64,000 nucleotides of DNA from an uncultured Campylobacter sp. (GCF_938045625.1 NZ_CALIAV010000102.1:6433-70432); one strand, 5' to 3'; positions 36,636 through 46,133 are shown, numbered from the stretch's first letter. The notes: generated by a model from the sequence alone, not told the origin. Numbers and translations are program-made.

Positions 36636-37975
36636 AAAACTACGATATCATAGTCATCGGCTTTGGCAAGGCCGGCAAAACTCTCGCCGTAAAAGCCGCA
36701 AATTTAGGTAAAAAAGTCGCCGTGATCGAAAAATCGGCGCAGATGTACGGCGGAACATGCATAAACATCGGTTGCATCCCGACTAAAAAGCTAGTAAATT
36801 TGAGCAAAGAGGCAAAATACGTCAACAATAACGTCGCGGGTGAGTATTTCACGCTAAGTATCGAGAAAAAAGACGCTCTCGTTTCCGCGCTTAGAGCCAA
36901 AAATTTCGCGATGCTTGATAGTAATGTAAACATCGACGTGATAAACGGTACGGCTAAATTTATAGATAAAAACAGCATCGAAGTAGCTACCGCAGACGGC
37001 TCAAAAAGCATGCTGACTGCGCCGACTATCGTTATAAATACGGGCTCGGTTAATGAAAAACCAAGCTTTGAGGTTAGTTCAAATTTGGCTTACGACAGCA
37101 CGGGGATTTTAAATCTAAAAACGCTTCCAAAACACCTAGTAGTCGTGGGCGGCGGATACATCGGGCTTGAGTTTGCCTCGATGTTTGCCGAGTTTGGCTC
37201 AAAAGTTACTATCGTAGCTCGCTCAGGCGTACTAAAAAACGAGGACGAGGATATAAAAGAGAGCGTAAAAAACCTGCTTGAGACGCAAGGGATAGAGATT
37301 TTAGAAGGCTGCGAAGTTAAAAATTTAAAAAATAGCACGCTAAATTTCACCCAAAACGGCGAGGCAAAGAGCCTTGACGCGGACGCGTTTTTACTAGCGA
37401 CAGGGCGCGTAGCGGCGACTGCGGAGCTAAATTTGAGCGCAGCGGGCGTACAAACGGACGCCAAAGGAAACGTGCTCGTAAACGAGTTTTTGCAAACCGC
37501 CCAGCCGCATATCTATGCGGTAGGCGACGTTCGCGGCGGCGAACTTTTCACATACACGAGCCTAGATGATTTTCGCATCGTCTTTGACAAGCTTTTTGGT
37601 GCGGGCAAACGAAGCACCCTAAACCGCTCGCCTCACGCTAGTGCGCTTTTTACCGAGACTCCGCTAGCTAGCATCGGACTAAGCGAAAAACGAGCCGCGG
37701 CACAAAATTTGGACTTTAAAGTCCTAAAACTCGCACTAGCCGCAGTACCCGGCGCAAAGGTAGTCGGCAACGAAACGGGCTTTTTAAAAGCGATTGTGGA
37801 CACAAAAAGCGGTAAAATTTTAGGCGCGGCATTTCACTGCGTTTATGCAAACGAGCTTATCAACGAGATCGCCATCGCGATGGCTTTAGGCGCGGGCGCT
37901 GATTTCTTTAAAAATCAGATTTTTACCCATCCTAGCATCAGCGAAGCGCTAAATGACCTCTTTGGACAATTTTAA
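36632..37975 (+). CDS. rclA: RclA-like pyridine nucleotide-disulfide oxidoreductase
   Basis: A 447 aa flavoenzyme of the mercuric-reductase/lipoamide-dehydrogenase family. FAD site IIVIGFGKAGKTLAVKA, redox pair GGTCINIGCIPTKKLV (Cys43, Cys48), NAD(P) site VVVGGGYIGLEFASMFAEFG, and the dimer-interface end (FFKNQIFTHPSISEALNDL). MYGGTCINIGCIPTKKLV is especially close to E. coli RclA, which reduces Cu(II) and protects against reactive chlorine. The symbol is given by similarity; a dihydrolipoamide role is less likely because no complex genes are nearby. Confidence 0.8.
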   Translation: MKNYDIIVIGFGKAGKTLAVKAANLGKKVAVIEKSAQMYGGTCINIGCIPTKKLVNLSKEAKYVNNNVAGEYFTLSIEKKDALVSALRAKNFAMLDSNVNIDVINGTAKFIDKNSIEVATADGSKSMLTAPTIVINTGSVNEKPSFEVSSNLAYDSTGILNLKTLPKHLVVVGGGYIGLEFASMFAEFGSKVTIVARSGVLKNEDEDIKESVKNLLETQGIEILEGCEVKNLKNSTLNFTQNGEAKSLDADAFLLATGRVAATAELNLSAAGVQTDAKGNVLVNEFLQTAQPHIYAVGDVRGGELFTYTSLDDFRIVFDKLFGAGKRSTLNRSPHASALFTETPLASIGLSEKRAAAQNLDFKVLKLALAAVPGAKVVGNETGFLKAIVDTKSGKILGAAFHCVYANELINEIAIAMALGAGADFFKNQIFTHPSISEALNDLFGQF

Positions 37976-37996
37976 AAACGACGGAAAGGATAAAAA

Positions 37997-38605
37997 ATGA
38001 GAAATTTACTTCTTGCCTTGATCGGGTTTTTGTTTGTAGGATGCGCAGCTTCAAGTGGCGGACCCAACGACAACCCCGACTACGATTTTAACAAACGCGC
38101 CATCGAAGTTCTAAAGCCAAAATGCGAAAGCGGCAACTACTCCGCGTGCAACGATCTTGCCATCAGCTATCAAAATTTACAAGATCATAAAACCGCTCTA
38201 AAATACTATGAAAGAGCGTGCAAAAATAACTATCAAGCCGCCTGCACAAACCTCGCCAACATATACCAAACCGGCCTTGGCGTAAGCAAAGACGCAAACA
38301 AAGCACTTGAAATCTATAGCACCTCATGCACGAACGGTGGGGCGTACTCTTGCTACTATCTGGGCGAGTTTTACCGCTCAAACGCCGACGGCAAAGAACC
38401 GGACTACGCAAACGCCATGTCGGCCTACGATAGAGGCTGCAAACTAGGCGACGTACCGTGCTGCACAAACACTGCGGTCCTCTACGAACATGGACTAGGC
38501 GTAGCGCAGGACGAGTCAAAAGCCAGAAGCATCTACCGCTCTGCGTGCTTTAGCGGTGACACGTCTGCATGCGACAATCTAAAAAGAATGGGCAGAAAGC
38601 AATAA
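37997..38605 (+). CDS. Cys-rich Sel1-repeat lipoprotein (Hcp-like)
   Basis: A 202 aa lipoprotein: lipobox FVGC (Cys16) then four Sel1-like repeats, each about 36 residues with a C-x(6-7)-C pair (CESGNYSACNDLA, CKNNYQAACTNLANIYQTG, CTNGGAYSCYYLGE, CKLGDVPCCTNTAVLYEHG). This is the architecture of Helicobacter cysteine-rich proteins (Hcp), periplasmic solenoids with disulfide-linked repeats. Function likely protein-protein contact in the envelope. Preceded by GGAAAGGATAAAAA. Two inverted repeats follow the stop. Confidence 0.88.
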   Translation: MRNLLLALIGFLFVGCAASSGGPNDNPDYDFNKRAIEVLKPKCESGNYSACNDLAISYQNLQDHKTALKYYERACKNNYQAACTNLANIYQTGLGVSKDANKALEIYSTSCTNGGAYSCYYLGEFYRSNADGKEPDYANAMSAYDRGCKLGDVPCCTNTAVLYEHGLGVAQDESKARSIYRSACFSGDTSACDNLKRMGRKQ

Positions 38606-38613
38606 TAAAAACT

Positions 38614-38650
38614 GTAAATTTAACGCATTTAAATTCGGCGTTAAATTTAC
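38614..38650. repeat. Perfect 13-bp inverted repeat containing AAATTT
   Basis: GTAAATTTAACGC (38614-38626) and GCGTTAAATTTAC (38638-38650) around an 11-base loop, nine bases after the Sel1 lipoprotein stop. It precedes a separate standard terminator, so it is not needed for termination. Confidence 0.7.
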
Positions 38651-38653
38651 TAC

Positions 38654-38681
38654 GGCGAGTCATAATTCGGCTCGCCTTTTT
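38654..38681 (+). terminator. Rho-independent terminator after the Sel1 lipoprotein
   Basis: GGCGAG (38654-38659) pairs with CTCGCC (38671-38676), followed by five T. Confidence 0.75.
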
Positions 38682-38950
38682 AAATTTGACCGTAGCAAAT
38701 TTAACTTCAAATTTGCCCCAAAATTTACATCCCAATACCACCATCTTGAAAATATAAAAACCAAAAACCGTCCGTCAAATTTGACGCCGAACGCTCGCAA
38801 ATTTAACCGCTCAAATTTAGGTTTTATTTTTGACGTTCCGTAGCAAAATTTTATTCGCTCCGCCAAAAAACAGGTTAAATTTGAGCGGATTTTACCCGCA
38901 AATAGCAAAAATAAACAACGCTAAATTTGAGTAAATTTTATAAAAGATAG
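38682..38950. other. Gene-free AAATTT-rich spacer
   Basis: No gene seen. The stretch holds many AAATTT words in CAAATTTG and TAAATTTA contexts on both strands, including GTCAAATTTGACG near 38776 and GGTTAAATTTGAGC near 38875. Confidence 0.5.
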
Positions 38951-38976
38951 AAAAAAGGGGCTCAAATTTAAGCCCC
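38951..38976 (-). terminator. Rho-independent terminator of the TonB-dependent receptor gene
   Basis: Read on the minus strand: GGGGCT, loop TAAATTTG, AGCCCC, then six T. It lies 27 bases after the receptor stop, with AAATTT in the loop. Confidence 0.88.
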
Positions 38977-39002
38977 CCGGAAGCGTAAGTTTAGAATAAA
39001 AA

Positions 39003-41000
39003 TTAAAATTTATAAGAGACGTTAACCTTAAAGTTTCTGCCCGGCTCCCAGTCGATCGCGTTCGCATCGCCCGTGTACTGAGCCACTCTTTGAGAGTGCG
39101 AGACGTAGGCTTTGTTAAATACGTTATAAACGCCCGCGTTTATCTCAAGTCCTTTAAATTTACCGCCGCTTGGCGCATAAGTGAGATAGATGTCGCTCAC
39201 GGCGTAGCTCGGGATATGTACGGCAGCGTCGTTGCCAGCGCTCGTCGTGTCTTTCGAGGCAAAATAAATAAGATTATAACCCACAAGCGTATCGATAGCG
39301 TTTATCGAGTACTCGGCGTTAAAGGTGTATTTGTCGCCCTGGTCGCGGTAGCCGATGATGTTTGACGTGTAGTAGCCGCCGCTACCGTTACTCACGCGGT
39401 CTTTATATCTTACTTTTTGATGAGTATAGCTAGCACCTAAGCTTAGCGCATCGAGATTTAGTCTAGCCAAAAGCTCGACGCCGTCGATATCCGCGCCACC
39501 TGCGTTGATCCTATAAAGCACCGGATTTATACGCCCGCCTGCTGCGTTATTATCTACGATTAGGTTTTTGTATTTGGTTTTAAAGTATTTAGCTACGAAG
39601 CTAACGTGTCCCGTTTCGCTAAACTCGCCCTTGTAGCGTCCGCCGATCTCGTAGCTATCGCCCGTAGTGGCCTTTAGATCAGGGTTTGCCCTGTATCCTA
39701 GAGGCGTACCTCTGCTAGAGCCGCTAGCTAGCATAGACTCCATGACGTCAGGTCCCCTAAAGACTTTAGCATAGCTGGCAAATACGCCAAGCCCTTTCAT
39801 AAACTCGTAATCAAGCGCGAGAGCGGGCGTAAATTCGTCAAATTTGTATTTGTATCCGCCGATATTTGCGCCAGTGCCGTTATAGGTCTTTAGCTCGTGG
39901 CGCTCGTATCTGATGCCCGGAGTCACGGTAAGCCCTGCAAATTTGATCGCGTCTTCCAAATAAAACGAGTAGTTGTTTACTTTTTCAGGGCGGTTGTTTT
40001 GCGGTTTGTTAAAGTTCTCGCTATGGTAGTACTCCGCGCCGTATCTTAGCGTCTGCGTCACATCGCCAGTTTCAAGCATCGTTTTTGCTTTCGCGCTTAG
40101 GCCTCTAGTTTTTACGCCCCATTTGCTAGCGTCGATCCTCTGATGTTTCGTATGATAGGCCGTTACGTCGAGATTTAGCAGCTCGCTAGGAGTAAATTCG
40201 TATTTTAGCGTCGTCGTATCGCGCTCGTATTTTCTATTATCATCGTTTGCGTGCCAGCTACCAAATTCAGCCCTCAACGGATAAAGCCCTTTGTAGTGGT
40301 TGTGTTCGTGAGAGAGCGATATCCTGTGCGCGTCTAAAAAGCTATATCCGAGCTTAAAAAGATAGCTAAGGTCGTTGCCGTCGCCGCCGATTTTCTTACC
40401 GTTGCCGCTCTTGCCGTAGTCATAGCCTTTGTGATTTATCGCGGCTATAAAATCAAGCCCCTCGACCGGCGCGGTAAAGACCATTAGCCCTTGCGAAAAT
40501 TCGTCGTTGTTTGAGGCGTAGCCCATTTTGATTTTAGCGCCGATAATCTCGCCGTCATCTAGCAGGTCTCTAGCGTCCACCGTCCTAAAAGCCACTGAGC
40601 CTCCAAGAGCTCCGGCGCCGTTTACTACAGAGCGCGAGCCGACCTCAACGTCGATGGCTTTGATCAGATCAGGGTCGATTAGTAGGTCTGCGTTGTGGTG
40701 AAAGGTATTTCCATTTTGTTTCGCGCCGTCGATCGTGATGTTTAGACCGCGGTCGCTCACACCCCTCATGTAAATTTTTTGGTTCATGCCGTTCGTACCA
40801 CCCACGTAAACGCCCGGGATATCGCGCATGACGTCTTTTAGTATACCTGCGTTTCTCGTGCTTATTTTTACGTCGTCTACGCCGTAGCCGCCGCCGGTGC
40901 TGCTTACCTCTACGCCGCTTAGCGTTACGTTCTCGGCGGCATTTGCGCCGATGGCCAAAGCCGCTACGAAAGAAATCTTCGCAACATTGTTAAAACTCAT
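39003..41000 (-). CDS. TonB-dependent outer membrane receptor (haem/siderophore type)
   Basis: A 665 aa outer membrane receptor. Signal peptide to about residue 21 (AKISFVAALAIGANAAE), plug domain (ISTRNAGILKDVMRDIPGVY, RGVSDRGLNITIDGAKQ, LIDPDLIKAIDVEVGSRSV, GALGGSVAF), then a 22-strand barrel ending in NVSYKF with the terminal Phe needed for BAM assembly. FRGPDVMES and NPDLKATTGDSYEIGG resemble the FRAP-NPDL box of haem receptors, but the His normally between the two motifs is missing, so the ligand is uncertain. It is divergent from exbB-exbD-tonB across a region with a Fur-like palindrome. Confidence 0.9.
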   Translation of the reverse strand: MSFNNVAKISFVAALAIGANAAENVTLSGVEVSSTGGGYGVDDVKISTRNAGILKDVMRDIPGVYVGGTNGMNQKIYMRGVSDRGLNITIDGAKQNGNTFHHNADLLIDPDLIKAIDVEVGSRSVVNGAGALGGSVAFRTVDARDLLDDGEIIGAKIKMGYASNNDEFSQGLMVFTAPVEGLDFIAAINHKGYDYGKSGNGKKIGGDGNDLSYLFKLGYSFLDAHRISLSHEHNHYKGLYPLRAEFGSWHANDDNRKYERDTTTLKYEFTPSELLNLDVTAYHTKHQRIDASKWGVKTRGLSAKAKTMLETGDVTQTLRYGAEYYHSENFNKPQNNRPEKVNNYSFYLEDAIKFAGLTVTPGIRYERHELKTYNGTGANIGGYKYKFDEFTPALALDYEFMKGLGVFASYAKVFRGPDVMESMLASGSSRGTPLGYRANPDLKATTGDSYEIGGRYKGEFSETGHVSFVAKYFKTKYKNLIVDNNAAGGRINPVLYRINAGGADIDGVELLARLNLDALSLGASYTHQKVRYKDRVSNGSGGYYTSNIIGYRDQGDKYTFNAEYSINAIDTLVGYNLIYFASKDTTSAGNDAAVHIPSYAVSDIYLTYAPSGGKFKGLEINAGVYNVFNKAYVSHSQRVAQYTGDANAIDWEPGRNFKVNVSYKF

Positions 41001-41154
41001 TTTTTCTCCTCTTTAAATTTACGAAAATTTGCGCCGATTTAGAAAAACATTTAAATTTTGTTTTCTTTAATCTGCCAAAATTTTTGAAAACGAATATTAC
41101 AATCCTAAGACTAAATTTTAGATAAATTTATATAAAATATTACTTGCCTATTCG

Positions 41155-41167
41155 TTATTGACAATAA
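41155..41167. promoter_or_regulatory. Fur-like palindrome between receptor and exbB
   Basis: TTATTGACAATAA, an odd-centred 13-base palindrome that resembles a Fur half-site pair. It lies where the -35 of the exbB promoter would be, 15 bases before its -10. Iron-dependent repression of both divergent transcripts is the natural inference; not proven. Confidence 0.4.
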
Positions 41168-41181
41168 ATACCATAATCTGA

Positions 41182-41187
41182 TATAAT
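41182..41187 (+). promoter_or_regulatory. Putative -10 box of exbB-exbD-tonB
   Basis: TATAAT in CTGATATAATTCACG, 31 bases before the ATG at 41218. Confidence 0.6.
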
Positions 41188-41217
41188 TCACGCGCAAATT
41201 TTATAAGAAGGCATTAA

Positions 41218-41646
41218 ATGGAATTTCTCAAACACAACGTCGATTACGTTATCATCGGTATTTTAGGGCTTATGAGCTTTGTCGTAGTATGGCTCACGAT
41301 AGAGCGCTTGATCTTTTACGCAAACGTTAAATTTGAAAATTATAAGAATCAAGACGACTTTGAAGAGAGCGTAACCAGAAATTTAACAACGCTTTATATC
41401 GTTTATTCAAATGCGCCGTATATCGGGCTTTTGGGTACGGTTGCGGGCATCATGGTAACCTTTTACGACATGGGTATGAGCGGCGGCATCGATACTAAAA
41501 GCATCATGGTCGGCCTGTCTCTCGCGCTAAAAGCAACCGCGCTAGGCCTCATCGTCGCGATACCGACGCTAATGATCTACAACGCGTTTATGAGAAAAGT
41601 GGACGTACTCGTAAACCGCTACAAGGCTTCACGTGAGAATGCCTAA
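41218..41646 (+). CDS. exbB: TonB-system energizer ExbB
   Basis: A 142 aa inner-membrane protein with three helices (YVIIGILGLMSFVVVWLTIE; the pair after LLGTVAGIMVTFYDMG; and LALKATALGLIVAIPTLMIYN). It forms the proton channel with ExbD that powers TonB. Short for ExbB (E. coli 244) but normal for the epsilonproteobacterial ExbB/TolQ type that lacks the N-terminal extension. Overlaps exbD by 14 bases. Confidence 0.92.
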   Translation: MEFLKHNVDYVIIGILGLMSFVVVWLTIERLIFYANVKFENYKNQDDFEESVTRNLTTLYIVYSNAPYIGLLGTVAGIMVTFYDMGMSGGIDTKSIMVGLSLALKATALGLIVAIPTLMIYNAFMRKVDVLVNRYKASRENA

Positions 41647-42016
41647 AAAAGAGGGATTAAACGTAATCCCGCTCATAGATATTATGCTCGTTTTGCTAGC
41701 TATCGTGCTTAGCATCTCTACCTTTATCGCTCAGGGCAATATCAAAATCGACCTGCCAAACAGCGAAAGCGCGGAAAAAAAGCAAGACGAAAACGATAAA
41801 ATAGCCGTTTTAATTAATAAAGATAATGAATTTTTTATAGGCGAAGAGAAAATCGCCGAGGAAAATTTAAAAGAAAAGCTAAACGAGATAAAAAACGAAA
41901 CATTAATAGAACTTAAAAGCGATAAAGAGAGCAAATTCGACTCGTTTATCAAGGTCATCGACATACTAAAAGAAAAAAATCATGAAAACTTCGCTATCAC
42001 GACAACAACTGAATAG
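41633..42016 (+). CDS. exbD: TonB-system energizer ExbD
   Basis: A 127 aa bitopic protein. IPLIDIMLVLLAIVLSISTF is the membrane helix with the proton-carrying aspartate (IDIM), followed by a periplasmic ExbD/TolR domain. GTG at 41633 gives the start MRMPKKEGLN, which fits the family; ATG two codons later is the alternative. The last 35 bases are shared with tonB. Confidence 0.92.
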   Translation: MRMPKKEGLNVIPLIDIMLVLLAIVLSISTFIAQGNIKIDLPNSESAEKKQDENDKIAVLINKDNEFFIGEEKIAEENLKEKLNEIKNETLIELKSDKESKFDSFIKVIDILKEKNHENFAITTTTE

Positions 42017-42839
42017 ACGCGCCAGCTTTACGGGGCTTGGCGTTTCTATCCTGTTGCACTCCATCCTCATAGGATCTTTTATCAAATTTTACGAAGAACT
42101 AAAACCGATGCCGGAAGAAAAAAGCGTCAAGATAGCGCTAAATACCTTTACGCCGCCAGCAGCTCCACTCCCACCGGCACCTACCCCACCAGCGCCGCCG
42201 CCGCCGGAGCCGCCTGCGCCTCCTCCGCCAGAACCTGTCGTCACGCCGCCGGAGCCGCCAAAGCCGGTTGAACCGCCAAAGCCGATAGAAAAACCAAAAC
42301 AAATAGAAAAACCGGTAGAGAAGCCAAAACCCGTGGAAAAGCCTGTGGAAAAACCAAAGCCAAAGCCTACGCCAAAACCGGTTAAAAAGCCTGAGCCTGA
42401 GCCGGAACCGCAAGTCGCACAAGCAACGCCGCCTGCACAGCCGTCGCCGCCTACTTCTACGCCGCCCGCAGCGCAACCAAGTAGTGCTCCAAGCTCGAAC
42501 GTAAAATCAAATTTACCGCCTAGCGGAGCTGAAACGGTAGGAGAATTTAACTTCGCGACCTCAGCCGGCGACGAGAGATTTTCTAAAATCCAAAAGGCGA
42601 TACAAAAGCATCACAAATACCCTAAACGCGCGCAAAAAATGCGCCATCAAGGCGTCGTAGAGGTTAGCTTTTTATACAAAAAAGACGGCAGCGTCCGCGA
42701 CGTAAAGGTGATAAAAAGCTCAGGCTTTGAGACGCTAGACGAGGCCGCAGTCGAGCTCATAAACCGCGCGGCGCCTGACTTTCCGACGCTTGATCGCGAC
42801 TACGTCATAAAAATCCCGGTTAGCTACAAACTCACGTAA
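41982..42839 (+). CDS. tonB: Energy transducer TonB
   Basis: A 285 aa protein: N-terminal membrane anchor (FTGLGVSILLHSILIGSFI), Pro-rich periplasmic spacer from about residue 50 to 185 with PPAPPPPEPP followed by repeated EKPKPVEKPVEK units, and the C-terminal TonB domain (HHKYPKRAQKMRHQGVVEVSF, KKDGSVRDVKVIKSSGFETL, FPTLDRDYVIKIPVSYKL). It carries proton-motive energy to outer membrane receptors such as the divergent one. The start lies in the exbD 3' end. A terminator overlaps the stop codon. Confidence 0.94.
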   Translation: MKTSLSRQQLNRRASFTGLGVSILLHSILIGSFIKFYEELKPMPEEKSVKIALNTFTPPAAPLPPAPTPPAPPPPEPPAPPPPEPVVTPPEPPKPVEPPKPIEKPKQIEKPVEKPKPVEKPVEKPKPKPTPKPVKKPEPEPEPQVAQATPPAQPSPPTSTPPAAQPSSAPSSNVKSNLPPSGAETVGEFNFATSAGDERFSKIQKAIQKHHKYPKRAQKMRHQGVVEVSFLYKKDGSVRDVKVIKSSGFETLDEAAVELINRAAPDFPTLDRDYVIKIPVSYKLT

Positions 42840-42867
42840 ATTTAAGCCGTTTTTGCGGCTTAAATTT
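42838..42867 (+). terminator. Terminator hairpin overlapping the tonB stop
   Basis: AAATTTAAGCCG (42838-42849) and CGGCTTAAATTT (42856-42867): perfect 12-bp stem, loop TTTTTG, then CTGCTTTT. The stem begins in the TAA codon, and both ends carry AAATTT. Confidence 0.85.
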
Positions 42868-43082
42868 CTGCTTTTATTCTACAAATTTAGCGCAATAAAT
42901 CAAAAAATAAGCCACCATGTTTATAAATAAGCGCCGCTAAAATCGGCAGCAATCAAATCAAAATTGACATCGTAGCAGTGGTCCGAATTTACCAAACAAC
43001 GCGCCCAAACGACTAATCAAAGTTACGCTAAATTTAGCCGATACGACTACTTTAAATTTATACCGAGCAACCTTGCTAAATT

Positions 43083-44108
43083 TTACTTAAACGCCCTTTT
43101 ATACGAGTTTTCTATTAGCTCAGAGCACCCTAACTCACTCATCGCGGCTTGCGCGAAATTTGGATTTCGCAGCAGCTCTCTGCCGTAGGCCACCCCGTCG
43201 CAAACGCCGCCTAACAGCAGCGCCTCGCCCTCAGATGCCTTTGTGATGAGCCCGACCGCGATTACGGGTATGCCAACCGCCTGTTTTACCGCCTTAGCGT
43301 AGCTCGCCTGATACAGCGGAGTAAACGCAGGCACGCTATCCGTGCGCTCAAAAAATCCGCCCGCCGAGACGTGGATAAACGCCGCACCCAAAGCCTCGAG
43401 CTCTTTTGCTAGCCGCACGCTATCCTCTAGACTCCAGTCGCCCTTCACCCAGCTATCCGCGCTTATGCGCACGCCGACGGGGATTTGCACCGCGGCTTTT
43501 ATCTCGCTTAAAATTTCTTTTAAATATCTCGTACGATTTTCGAAGCTCCCGCCGTATTCGTCGTCTCGTAGATTGATCTCAGGCGAGAGAAATTCGCTGA
43601 TTAGATAGCCGTGCGCGGCGTGGATCTCGGTCGCGGCGTATCCTGCGCGCTGGGCTCTGACCGCGGCATCGACGAAAGCTTGCTTGACCGAGACAATGTC
43701 CTCTACGCTCATTTGTTTCGGCGTTTTGTAACTCTCGCTAAATTTTACCGCGCTAGGTGCGATCAGACCATCGCACTCGCTTTTTCTGCCAGCGTGCGCG
43801 AGCTGGACGGCCATTGCGACGCCGTACTTGACGCACTCCTTGACGAGCCTGGCGTGCGCCTCTAGCTGTTCGTCGTTCCATAGCCCCAGATCGCGGCTCG
43901 TGATCCTACCTCTAGGCTCGACGGCCGTGGCCTCGACGATTATGAGCCCGACGCCTCCCAGCGCGCGAGCGGCGTAGTGCAAGCGGTGAAAGCACCTAGG
44001 GCAGCCGTTTTCGTTTTTGGCCTTATACATACACATCGGCGGCATTACGATGCGGTTTTTGATCTGCAGATCGCCGATTTTTAGCGGCGAGAAAAGCAAG
44101 CTTTGCAT
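43083..44108 (-). CDS. NADH:flavin oxidoreductase, old yellow enzyme family (YqjM/NamA type)
   Basis: A 341 aa FMN TIM-barrel ene-reductase. LKIGDLQIKNRIVMPPMCMYKA (residues 9-30) binds FMN phosphate; AVQLAHAGRKSE and GYAATEIHAAHGYLISEFLSPEINLRDDEYGGSFENR, with the HxxH/N pair for substrate binding, are diagnostic; GVRISADSWVKGDWS and VGLITKASEGEALL follow. It reduces activated C=C bonds with NAD(P)H. Single gene; natural substrate unknown. Confidence 0.92.
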   Translation of the reverse strand: MQSLLFSPLKIGDLQIKNRIVMPPMCMYKAKNENGCPRCFHRLHYAARALGGVGLIIVEATAVEPRGRITSRDLGLWNDEQLEAHARLVKECVKYGVAMAVQLAHAGRKSECDGLIAPSAVKFSESYKTPKQMSVEDIVSVKQAFVDAAVRAQRAGYAATEIHAAHGYLISEFLSPEINLRDDEYGGSFENRTRYLKEILSEIKAAVQIPVGVRISADSWVKGDWSLEDSVRLAKELEALGAAFIHVSAGGFFERTDSVPAFTPLYQASYAKAVKQAVGIPVIAVGLITKASEGEALLLGGVCDGVAYGRELLRNPNFAQAAMSELGCSELIENSYKRAFK

Positions 44109-44301
44109 GAGAAATCCTTTAAAGATTATTTGCGGTTATTTTAGGATATTTGTTTAAATTTATTTAGTTGAGTGCCAAATTTTAGCGACCACCCGCAAGC
44201 GGATGAGATTGTAAAAGCAAAAGCGTAAATCAACTATTATGTTAGTTCCCGTCAAATTTGAATTTACTTGCCGCCGTTAAAAATAGAAGCAAAGTACTCG
44301 T

Positions 44302-44932
44302 CTATGTCCATGCCGTTTTTTTCATCTGTTTTAGCTTTAGTTTTACGTCGGCGTCTCGCCAAAATATCGGCAGCAGCGCAAACATCACCTTATCAAGGCT
44401 AAAATTTTTTACATCATCACTCCAGCCATCCCAGCGGTAAAGCTCGTAAAATTTAGATATATCACTACAAGGCACCCAGTACAAAAACTGCGAGCAACCA
44501 AGCTGCGTATCTTCCCACTCGCCGCTATCTAGCACATAGTAAAAGACGTTGCCGGCCTTGCCACCAAATGCGCCGCCGCTTATCGCAAAAAATCCGCCCA
44601 AAATATCGTCCGCCACGAGCAAATAACTAGGCATCTGCCCAGCCTCGCTAACGCTTTTGCCAAGGTTAAAGCTGTAAATTCCACGCTTCATACACTCACA
44701 GCCAGAGCCAAGCACGCGCAGCCAACCGCCGTCTACCACGATACCGCCGCAGCCGTAGGCAAGCGCGCCCATGGGCGATCGAGTGGCTACTTGAAGCCCC
44801 AAAAGCTCGCTTTGCGCCCTGCTCTCATCACGCGGTAAAATCTCATAGCCATTTTTGGCCTCTTTTGGCCTCTCTTCTATTAGCGCCCAGCCCCGACTCA
44901 TTTGTGTTTATAAGCTCGCTTAAAGCCCTCAT
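44302..44932 (-). pseudogene. DUF2625-family gene with a frameshift near its start
   Basis: A DUF2625-type protein (RSPMGALAYGCGGIVVDGGW, PSYLLVADDILGGFFAISGG, FYELYRWDGW) readable from 44901 to 44302. The family N-terminus is found upstream in another frame: ATG at 44932 reads MRALSELINTNESG, then a run of four G (CCCC at 44891-44894) shifts the frame; with three G it would continue as GWALIEERPKEAKNGYEILP. The short internal start MSRGWALIEE has no ribosome site. The gene is probably inactivated by one inserted base, or the base is an error. Function of DUF2625 is unknown. Confidence 0.7.
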
Positions 44933-44973
44933 CGCGCGTTCTTTGGTCAAATTTAATGAAATTTAAAAGAAGG

Positions 44974-44997
44974 ATTTGGCGAGTCACCCCGCCAAAT
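44974..44997 (-). terminator. Hairpin downstream of fabI
   Basis: ATTTGGCG (44974-44981) and CGCCAAAT (44990-44997), a perfect 8-bp stem with an eight-base loop, 13 bases after the fabI stop. The right arm runs into an AAATTT word. The minus-strand tail is CCTTCTTTT. Confidence 0.6.
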
Positions 44998-45010
44998 TTA
45001 TCTCAGTAGA

Positions 45011-46049
<1,039 letters not shown>

Positions 46050-46129
46050 TTTAAATGTTTTGAAGTAAATTTCGTCCCAAGACTAGGCATATAGCCTGTC
46101 GCAGGGCGAAATTTACGAAATCATTTAAA
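46050..46129 (-). other. Multi-helix inverted repeat just after tpiA
   Basis: Three nested pairings enclose one small hairpin: TTTAAATG (46050-46057) with CATTTAAA (46122-46129); GTAAATTTCG (46065-46074) with CGAAATTTAC (46107-46116); CCC with GGG (46076-46078, 46104-46106); and AGGC/GCCT (46085-46088, 46094-46097). It begins five bases past the tpiA stop. It could end or stabilise the gap-pgk-tpiA transcript. No T run is present. Confidence 0.5.
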
Positions 46130-46133
46130 GGCG

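Noticed and set aside
38682..38950. CRISPR-like repeat array
   Set aside because: The repeated AAATTT words are too short and irregularly spaced, without constant repeat and spacer units.
42138..42476. Arg-rich frame opposite tonB
   Set aside because: Antisense shadow of the proline-rich spacer of TonB.
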